A stretch of 64,000 bases of DNA from Gautieria morchelliformis (Eukaryota; Basidiomycota; Agaricomycetes; Gomphales; Gomphaceae), in assembly GCA_015179125.1 (NCBI GenBank), contig WHVA01000104.1, forward strand, positions 62,001 to 126,000, given 5' to 3'. Of the stretch, positions 55,801-64,000 are shown piece by piece. The notes under the pieces were generated by a model that was not told where the DNA came from, did no database searches, and saw only the letters and a program-made list of their open reading frames with translations. The translations under genes were made by a program, and so were the position numbers. Position 1 is the stretch's first letter, and every line of letters begins with the position of its first letter.

Positions 55801-57540
55801 TTGTGAACGACATCTACTGGCCCCTCAGATTCTGAGCCATCCGCTAGCTCGTTGGACTTGGCCTCAGATACGGTTTCCAGTCAAAACTCTTCTTGATCAG
55901 AGCCTGGTTCCATCATGTCAGCAAATTGGACTTTTTTTGCTGCCTGATGCTTTGGTTGAGAAGTGCCGGTTTCATCAGCTGGCAGATCATTTTGTCAGTT
56001 CTTGATGAAATTCCATTATTATAACATACTGACCAGGTAATATTCTTTCCAATGATTCATTGACCATATTATCTCTACCAGACTTAGAAGACTGCCTTTA
56101 CCATTCCCCATTGTTGCAGCGGCTACAGCAAGTCAAATCAGGTTGGATAATGCCGACTCATTTCTACATGTGAGTACTGTACTTCATGCTCACTTGTTCC
56201 TTTCTACTCTGACATTATATCTTAGTGCACCTGCAGACACAGTGGAGGCAAGTTTTCCTTCTTTTAATCTTCATTCATGGTTCTGACTGGATCTGCACTT
56301 TGTTGCGTTGTGCTCTCTGGAGTGCTCGTCACAGGCTCGTTTCTATCTTTTTTAAAGTAAAATGCAAGTCCTGTGCAAAATAATGGAAGGCCCCCTACTC
56401 CAGTCAGAGTGTTTGGGCCAGCTTAGGTCTATTGTCAATTCCTGGCCCACAGCTGAGGTGCGCATTCTTTATGATGTGACGCGCATTGCCAGCAATCATA
56501 TTATGATCTTAGATTTCATGTATACCTGTTTTCCCGCATTATCATCACCAAGATCATCATTCGCAAGGATACAATCATCCTGAAGGATTGTCTAATACAG
56601 CATACGGCCTTCCATGCCCCCCACCCAAGCATACACCAGGACCCCTTAATTCCCACGACACCTGCCTGGGTGGTCCTTCCTCTGCAACTGCACTGGGAGC
56701 TGCCACCTCTTCCTCCTCTCCTGCATGGGGATGCTCCTCTTCTTCATGCTGCAGACCATGTGCAGTGTGCAGTTCGTGATCACCAGCTTGACGGGGGTGG
56801 TGCACGTGAGCTCTGTGCTGGGGAGGACGGCATTGATGCAGCAGAGTGCACGGAGCGGGGTGTGCAGTGTGACACTGACACGGAGGAGGTGCATGTGGGG
56901 CTGACATCGAGGGTGCGGAGGCGTGGCAGGTGGTGAGGCAGGCCAGTGTGCCAGGGGCATGTTGACAAGAGTGAGGCATGAGCACGAGGACGTGGTGCAC
57001 AGTGGCAAGGCATGCGGGGGGCCATGCAAAGGTGTTGAAGGGCCCGGTGGAGGCGGTGTCGTCCGGGGCAAGGGTGGGACAGTCTGGGGCGCCGATGGTG
57101 AGGCAGCAGATGTGTGTCTGCGATCCTTGGTAGTAGGTCAAACAGTCTTCTCTTGGGGCTTTTGGATGTGGTGGTAGCGGGTGGACAACTAGCCATTATT
57201 CTATCTAGGTACCTATGAAGAATATGTAGTAATTTATTACAGTACAGTAATTCACACCTTTGGATGCTCACAAAAGGGTGTTTGACCACCCAGCCTAGTG
57301 GCCCAAAATGCAAAACTCAAAAGTTTGCTTTACTTGGATTTCATACATCTGTGCCCTAGCTATGGTCAACATATGTTCATGTACAAAATCTCAAGGCAAT
57401 CCAAGCAGAAGCTAGTGAGAAATACTTGTTTGAGTTTTGCATGCTAAAATGGAGTCAAATTTTATGCACGCCTTACGTACTGCAAACAGGTGTAAACCTA
57501 GCTAATTCAGTGTTCTGGGATGCTGCTTACCAGGACCTCT
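55801..57540. other. Region without a confidently recognised gene
   Basis: Open frames at 56575-57313 on both strands reflect skewed composition (Pro/His/Cys-rich). An inverted repeat of 13 bp, TGCAAAACTCAAA at 57309-57321 and TTTGAGTTTTGCA at 57429-57441, bounds a 107-bp interval. No gene is called. Confidence 0.4.
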
Positions 57541-57543
57541 TAC

Positions 57544-58478
57544 TTAGCTCCATGACTTGAACCTCCAGCTCTTCAGCATTCTTCTAGCACACTTCCACAG
57601 GCCCTGATTCTGATAGGTTGAGGCAAGGTTGCCCATGGTGATCAGGGTGTCAGGATGCTCCTCACCAAGGACCCTCATCCTTGCCTCCATGACTTGAACC
57701 CCCAGCTCTTCAGCATCATTCCACTGGCCCAAGTCATGATAGGTTGAGGCAGGGCTGCCCATGGCCATCAGGGTGTCAGGATGCTCCTCACCAAGGACCC
57801 TCTTCCTTGCCTCCATGACATGAACCTCCAGCTCTTCAGCATCCTTCCACTGGCCCTGATTCAAATATGTTGAGGCAACATTGGCCATGGCGATTAGGGT
57901 GTGAGGATGCTCCTCACCAAGGATCCTCTTCCTTGCCTCCATGACTTGAACCCCAGCGCTTCAGCATCCTTCCACTTGCCTGAATTCTGATAGGTTGAGG
58001 CAGGGCTGCCCATGGCCATCAGGGTGTCAGGATGCTCCTCACCAAGGACTCTCATCCTTGCCTCCATGACTTGAACCCCCAGCTCTTCAGCATCCTTCTG
58101 CCTGCCCAAACTCCAATAGGTTGAGGCAAGGTTGGCCATGGCGGTCAGGGTGTCAGGATGCCCCTCACAAAGGACCCTCTTCCTTGCCTCCATGACTTGA
58201 ACCCCCAGCTCTTCAGCATCCTTCCACCGGCCCAAACTCCAATAGGTCGAGGTGAGGTTGGCCATGGCATTCAGGGTGTGAGGATGCTCCTCACCAAAGA
58301 CCCTCTTCCTTGCCTCCATGACCTTAACCTCTAGCTCTTCAGCATCCTTCCATCTCCCTGCTTCATTGAACACTGTTGCAAATCTTTCTGCCATGTTTGA
58401 CTGTAGATTTTGTATGTAGCTCATTGATATGAGCCAGAAGAGATCTCCTAAATGCATAATCCTCTGTACTATCTTCAT
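57544..58478 (-). repeat. TPR-coding tandem repeat, 126-bp unit, about seven copies
   Basis: Units are highly similar at the DNA level, with blocks like CCATGACTTGAACCCCCAGC recurring every 126 bp on plus. Such similarity indicates recent unequal exchange, typical of NLR sensor repeats. Confidence 0.85.
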
Positions 58479-58714
58479 AGGGGATATGTGAGGGCAACAC
58501 TAATGACGAAGCCACAACCAAAGATACTCAAGGAGATAAGAGCCGATACTAGGACAATGACCAACTGTGTAGTGGGTATCCTCAGGTTATAACTCTACCA
58601 ACGATAGATACATGGGGACTTGCCTGTGTAGTGGGTATCCTCAGAGATCAAGCTGAGGAAATGCCACCACACGGGCTACAGTCTTATAGCGCTGGCAAGG
58701 CTTACATAATAGGA

Positions 58715-58885
58715 GAGACGGAAACTTGTAGAAGGTTACGGAAAGTGATGGAAGGTCACGGAATGTGACGGAATGTGACATGTGACGGAAAGTGACGGAA
58801 GGTTACGGAAACTGACGGAAGGTTACGGAAACTGACGGAAACTGACGGAAACTCATGGAAGGAAATAGAAACTTGTGGAAGGAAA
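58715..58885. repeat. Minisatellite built on TGACGGAAAC / GGTTACGGAA
   Basis: About fifteen degenerate 10-12 bp units between the NB-ARC and TPR coding parts. Just left, TGTGTAGTGGGTATCCTCAG occurs twice (about 58567 and 58626). Confidence 0.75.
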
Positions 58886-61200
58886 CGCGTGAACCCTGAC
58901 AGGATAGAAAGTGCTAGTATCTCCATTGTACACCCTTGCTTATTCTCCTGCTCTTCTGCCCCTAGGTTATCTCAAGCCCAGACATGTACTAGTGGATGAA
59001 GAAATAATGTGCTGTCTTCTTCATCAGTACTAATTAATGAGTATGAAGCTAATCATTAATGATCTCCTGAAATTGAAAGTCACTCCAGCCACCATCTGTT
59101 GTTTGAAAGTTATGCAGAAATTGTCTTGCATCATCAAAGGGTCCCTCTAGATCCACAAGAGAAGCCTTTTGAAAGATGCTTTTGGAGATCCCCCTATAAT
59201 GTAAAAATGCACACAGGTGTAGCAGAATTGCTGCATTGGGTGTTATCTTTTTAACGCTAATTTCCCATGTTGCATATACTGCCCATGGATAATCATCCAC
59301 CATTTGTACTGAGTGCTTGCTCATCAGTTGAGCTCGATCCATCTGGAAAATCTTCAGGTATTCATTTAGACTGCATCCCTTTGATATATAGGCCCCTGCT
59401 TGTACAATCACCAGGGGGAGATGGCCAAGCACTTTGACAATCATAGATGCCAAGCTGAGATTCTTTGCCGAATCTTTGACTGCAGAGCACACAAGGAGCA
59501 AATAAATAGCTTCCTTAGCATTCATCCTTGACACATGACAGTTGGAGCTGGGTGCATGCACACGACACTCCACATTGTGACTTGTCAGAATGATATTTCC
59601 ATGCTTGCACCATGGGAAGTACACTTGAAGGTTTATGTTGTGGTCATCAGCATTGTCCATGAAGAGCAACCACCCTTGTTGTTGTCCAGAAAGCCAGAGA
59701 AGAGCATCTTTGGCAGTCTCCCCAATACTCTCTTCCTGAGCAATATCTTCAAGGCCAGACTCTATAGTGGTCACACTACTTGCATCAACATAATAGACTC
59801 TCCAAAAACTAAACAGAACACAAGTTAGTCCAAACATAACAGACCCAGGTAAATTACACCACCGTTGATAAAACTTTTCAATGAATCTCAATACAATCTG
59901 TGTTTTTCCAGCCCCATCAAGCCCATACATGACAAAGATGTGCTGTTCCACCTCATCAGATGAAAGAAGTATCCCTCCAGTTGCATGAGGATATCAGCTC
60001 TTCCAGTCAATCTGCCTGTTGGTGGAGGGCAAGTCTTAAAACACACTCTTCTACCAGGTTCCCTGCAGACAGTGCTTACACCAATGGTGTCTATCATAAA
60101 ACATATATCATCAGTTGTGAGACAGTGCAGGTTGCATGCACTGAGATGTGTGGCAGGTATCACTTCCCACTGCTCTCTCAGACCTTTGACAACCACTGTG
60201 AGCATCTTGTATACTTTGCCCTGGTGCAGATACTGCAATGTGTGTGTCTTCACCTCTCTCACAGAAGAAACCATTCACAATAGATCTGAAGCGGAATTCA
60301 GCTTCCTCCACTGTGGCTTCACACTCGGTCATGATCTTCTTCAATACCTCGGCTACATCTAAACGAATGACCCTGTTGAACAGACTGGGTGCCGGTAGGC
60401 CCGTCGTGGTGACATGACCCGTGCCGATACTTACGACAATATGTTGGTGCGGAAAGATATATTCTGCCTCCCTGAGGATTTGCTTGACAGGGTTGTTGCA
60501 ACCCAGACCGGATCCACAAATTCTTCACCTAGAGGTGGTATGCCGATGAAAATACGTTTGAAGAAAGTAGGAGCGGCAGACGTAGCGAGCAGCCTCCCAG
60601 ATAGCGCAGTCGAACGATTCATTCCTGTCCACGGTGTATGTGCGAAAGAGGCGGGGTGTGTTTATATTATTTGCGGGCATCGCGTAGACGAAACTGGACC
60701 ACGGTCAGCTATGTACCAAGTCAAGAAAGAGCGGCAACGTGAACATACGTTTTGCACACTTCGCTGGCCTTGGATCGAAGAAGCGTGCCTTAGGGTCGCC
60801 AGTCGATTCCTGGATGATCTCTTTAATAGCAGTCTCCAAATTGCTAGCTTTGAACATTCCATCCTTCCAAAATGGTTTCTTCTCTGCGAACACTTTTGAG
60901 GCGAAATCGCCATAGGCTTCGATCGCTTTATCTACGGGGAGGCAGAGGCGGCCCAGCATAAGTGCTATGAGCCTACATGGACCGTATTAGAGAGCGGCAG
61001 TGAACATTAAGCAAGTAACTTACCCGCCTGTACTCGTACCGCAGATTAAGTCGAAATATTCGCAAGGAAGGGGCACCGTGGGGTCTCCCTTCTTGGCGCT
61101 GAATTCTTTGCATGATTACTTGTAGAATGATAAGTTCGGACAAGCCACGGATGCCGCCGCCATCTGCTGAGGGAGTCAGAAGGTGTCGTATAACAAGCAT

Positions 61201-62811
61201 GAAAACATTACCGAGTGAAGCAACCTGAGCCCGGCACCTCGATGCTCACCGGTTTGCGTCGTGGGGTTAGATTCGATGCCGGTTCCCCCTGTAGCAAGAC
61301 CAGAAGTAGACCTATTCATGAAGATTCGTCAGATAGTCAGTCCCGTTGATTCTTTAGCCTGCCGGAATAAACCTTGCTTACCTTCGAGGGTGCCAAAGAC
61401 AGTTCTACGATCGGCGGCGTTTCGTCATGCCCGGATGAAGAAAAAGCTTTGGCGACCTGCTTATTGTAGTCCATTGAGAAGTTAGAGGTCATGGTGGTAT
61501 GGGGGACGAAGGAGGCCGTGCAAGGGAACTGCGGTGAGAACGTGGGAATGAGAAGACTTGCCAAGAACTACGAGCGCCCCTACCCTAACTGGTGGCACGG
61601 TGGACGAAATGGTGGAGCGGCTCCTCGAGTTCTCCAGCGCCGCCAACCGACCGCTGATCTTCACAGGCCGTGGGGATTCGGATGGTTGAGGTGGTTAGGA
61701 TGCTTGGGTCGGCCATAGCGGTTGTTTTTGCAGGTTGCGCGGGTTGGGGGAGCTGTGACGGTTGTGCCACGACGATCCCGACGATTGTGCGTGCGGCACA
61801 GGTGCGGCGGAAGATGCCTCGCCTGCTAAAGTTCGAGTACCGAGCTCAGACTTGCTACGTAAAGGGGGAAGTGAGCAAGGACGTGGCCCACGAGTGGAAA
61901 TCGGCGGTGAACAATCGCATAAGCAGGCGATGATTTTCTAACAAGCAGCCGCTGGATGGTGACCCATCTCTCGATGCATTGCATGAAGTAGATCCCTGGT
62001 GCGATCATTATCTTCCGTACATGAAAAGGTAGAATATCATCAAGTTCGACTGGTCACGATGAGGAACCTGAATAAAAACGGCGATTAGATAGAATGCAAT
62101 TATGTAAATTACATAATCCAGCGGCCTCCCCGCATCAGCGTATTTTTGAATGCTCAGCCATTTGTCAGGGGCAGATCGTGACCGCCACACGTTCGGTTCG
62201 TGGGGCTGGGCCTTACCGAGTTGCCCACCGGCGAACCCAGGCATGCTTCGACAGCAAGAGCCTCGAATCCTCCCTAGCTGTGACTTCGGCGTCAATGATG
62301 CATGGTTTGATCTTGCTCAACAGCCATAAGGTAGAGAAACCACGCTGTTGTGTTGTTGTTGCACTGAGGTTAGGCACCAAGTGATTCATCATCCATGAGG
62401 TTCACGCACCGAAAACGATATCAAGAAAGGCGCAGCAGATTGGAAGCAGGCGTACCAGCTGAAACTTTATTTAAGGCAGCCCGCTTATCTCGTTCCGAAA
62501 GCTGCGCCTATGCAAGTGGTAAAGCATCATATTTTTCTGATAGACCTTAGCTCAATCTGTGGGTTTGATGTCTGTCTTTGAGTACAGAAGTTACTTATCG
62601 TAATGCCCCGCATGGCGATAAAGGAGATCGCGGGCCTGCTGGCAGTGCTCAAGGTGAGATTCGCGAGGTTCAGGCAAAAAAAGTTGCATTGATGCACAAG
62701 AACCAATGCGAGACTCTCGTGTGATTCAGCAGTAATCACCAGACGGTACACAATATAACTTCGACCCAAACGCCAACTCATCTTCTTCGCGTCTGTTGAT
62801 TTCCTGTCAGG
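61201..62811. other. Region without a confidently recognised gene
   Basis: Short frames on both strands, e.g. 61564-61337 (-) with SNFSMDYNKQVAKAFSSSG, could be upstream exons of the NLR gene. No motif allows a call. 61690-62010 and 62100-62780 hold nothing recognisable. Confidence 0.35.
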
Positions 62812-64000
62812 ATGACTGTTTTTACTTTGTCTACTTTGTCTACTACCCGTGGGGGCATGGCGTCTATAATTGATCCTTGGGTATGTTTGAAATTTCAGAG
62901 TAAAGCATCCTGTCAGGAAAAATTAACTTTCCTTAACTTATAGGTGGAGCTGACACGCGTTAAAAAGTTCGCCGGTACAATGGTCTTATTCTGGCCTTTT
63001 GGTATGTCAATGTATTACTCTAGTTGCACTGGAATAGTGACATAACGGCACTAAGCATGGTCTCTGACCATGGTTTCTCGAAGCATAAGCCTCCCGGGCA
63101 CGTCTTATGCCCGACTTCTCGCTGAGGGGTTTGTTGGCGCGTGTTTACTCCGTAGGTGTGTCCTGGGTTTTGTAATATCAATCGAAAAGGATTTCTAACA
63201 CGTGGTAGTGAGATCATAGATCACAGTTATAGATTCCTTCCTTCTTTGGGCCTGATGCGTGAACGATTTCAGGTGGCGGTTGTATCTGGAACGATATTTT
63301 AGATAAAGACTTTGACCGCAAAGTTGGTACGTGTGGAAAGGAAGAGCACCGACTCGTTGACCAATACCTTGGTCGAAGAGCGAACTAAACATCGTCCCGT
63401 GGCGGACGGACGGATAACCGTATCAGCGGCTCTTGTATTTCTTCTGGCACACCTCTGCCTCTTGGTTCGAATGATATGGTTCACTGCCCCGATGGTGTAA
63501 GATAGTTTTTTTTCACTATAGCCTGGCTGTTTACAATAGCGAATCACCCAGATGGTATCTCGGTCTCGTTTCTATTTTCCTGCTTCCAGGCGTTTATCCT
63601 CTCATGAAACGCATCACTTACTGGCCGCAAGCATGGTTGGGTGCGTGTCAAATGGGTTCACCGCTAAGCGGCTTATTATTGTATTGATATTGGATTGTAG
63701 GTCTCGCTATGAATGCTGGCGTGCCCATGGCTGCCGCTATCCTGACGACTAACATTTCGAGCTCTATAATAATCCTTAGCGTTGGTAGTTGGGCGTGAGT
63801 TCGTCCTCTCACTCGCGATCAGTTGCATGATTAAGTCTTCATAATGCAGATGGACTATATGGTACGGTAAGTATCAATGGAGTCTCGACGGCCAGATATC
63901 ACATGCTCTTCCCAACAGATACAATTTATGCCTGTCAGGACAAGACAGACGATGTCCAAGCTGGTGTCAAGTCAACTGCCCTCCTGTTCGGAGACTGGAC
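62812..64000 (+). CDS. UbiA-type polyprenyltransferase (COQ2-like), 3' end outside the window
   Basis: Membrane enzyme that transfers a prenyl chain from its diphosphate to an aromatic acceptor; COQ2 does this to 4-hydroxybenzoate in mitochondrial ubiquinone synthesis, and fungal relatives act in terpenoid pathways. Ten exons read in one frame: 62812-62880, 62944-63001, 63056-63151, 63220-63225, 63273-63326, 63379-63496, 63522-63640, 63701-63794, 63850-63866 and 63919-64000. RVKKFAGTMVLFWPFAWSLT is the first membrane helix region. The first Asp-rich motif NDILDKDFD (residues 83-91) is followed by ERTKHRPVADGRIT. The second, YACQDKTDDVQAG (Asp at about 218, 221 and 222), binds the second Mg-diphosphate site. 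Both motifs are intact. Exon 4 is only six bases long in this model. The N-terminus is short for a mitochondrial COQ2, so a secondary-metabolism relative is possible. Confidence 0.88.

Larger units (their letters stand above)
57544..61200 (-). pseudogene. Patatin-NB-ARC-TPR gene (fungal NLR-like), probably decayed
   Basis: Three domains lie in the order of fungal NLR-like STAND proteins. The patatin lipase part (61200-60250) has DGGGIRGLSELIIL, then the Ser elbow DLICGTSTGG, LIALMLGRLCLPVDKAIEAY, SAAPTFFKRIFIG and GLGCNNP. A linker with CPPPTGRLTGRADIL leads to the NB-ARC (about 59950-59049): P-loop VMYGLDGAGKTQ, LLFMDNADDH (Walker B-like), GNIILTSHN and LGHLPLVIVQAGAYI. A break of about 570 bp with simple repeats follows, then seven kinesin-light-chain-type TPR units of 42 residues (58478-57544), each built on KDAEELGVQVMEARKRVLGE and HPDTL..MANLASTY. 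Proteins of this layout are thought to sense non-self and trigger a lipase response. The patatin part has at least three frame changes that do not match normal introns and the TPR array has one, so the gene is likely inactive or badly assembled. Confidence 0.8.

Noticed and set aside
56575-57313. Overlapping Pro/Cys/His-rich minus-strand frames
   Set aside because: Three frames are open over the same DNA and none has a recognisable domain or clean start.

Overview
The window comes from a filamentous basidiomycete, most likely an Agaricomycete. Host genes are cut into many short exons by GT-AG introns of about 44-60 bp. The mobile elements and the patatin-NB-ARC-TPR gene are of kinds familiar from mushroom-type fungi. 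The species cannot be fixed from sequence alone. No rRNA, tRNA or CRISPR array was seen.

Layout. 1-302 ends in the terminal repeat of a CACTA-type transposon. 1.1-10.5 kb is a compact host block: an SAM methyltransferase (+), a Ca3427-type substrate-binding-like protein (-), a Gln-rich protein (+), a secreted GH5 glucanase (+) and an alpha/beta hydrolase (-). 11.4-13 kb holds a TIR element with a coiled-coil gene, next to a PIF/Harbinger-like end. 15.5-17.5 kb is minisatellite and dispersed repeats. 17.5-22.8 kb is a copia fossil with two LTRs. 22.8-23.6 kb holds satellites and a 91-bp perfect palindrome. 23.9-32.3 kb is a nearly complete Helitron whose upstream region is a tandem array of exon/intron-like modules. 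32.8-43.1 kb is a nest: DIRS-like fossils, a Harbinger transposase relic and a CACTA (TNP2) element, with three copies of one TG...CA LTR family inserted with 5-bp target duplications. 43-50.5 kb is poorly coding host DNA with an F-box gene, a segmental duplication and a small non-LTR retroposon. 50.5-57 kb holds a solo LTR, a fourth copy of the LTR family and a hAT relic. 57.5-61.2 kb is a decayed NLR-like gene. 62.8-64 kb is a UbiA prenyltransferase that runs off the window.

The host genes do not form an obvious pathway cluster. The methyltransferase, hydrolase and prenyltransferase are each compatible with primary or secondary metabolism. Exon models for the methyltransferase, GH5, substrate-binding-like, Gln-rich and UbiA genes were built by hand and keep one reading frame across all junctions. 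The hydrolase, F-box and NLR models contain junctions I could not resolve.
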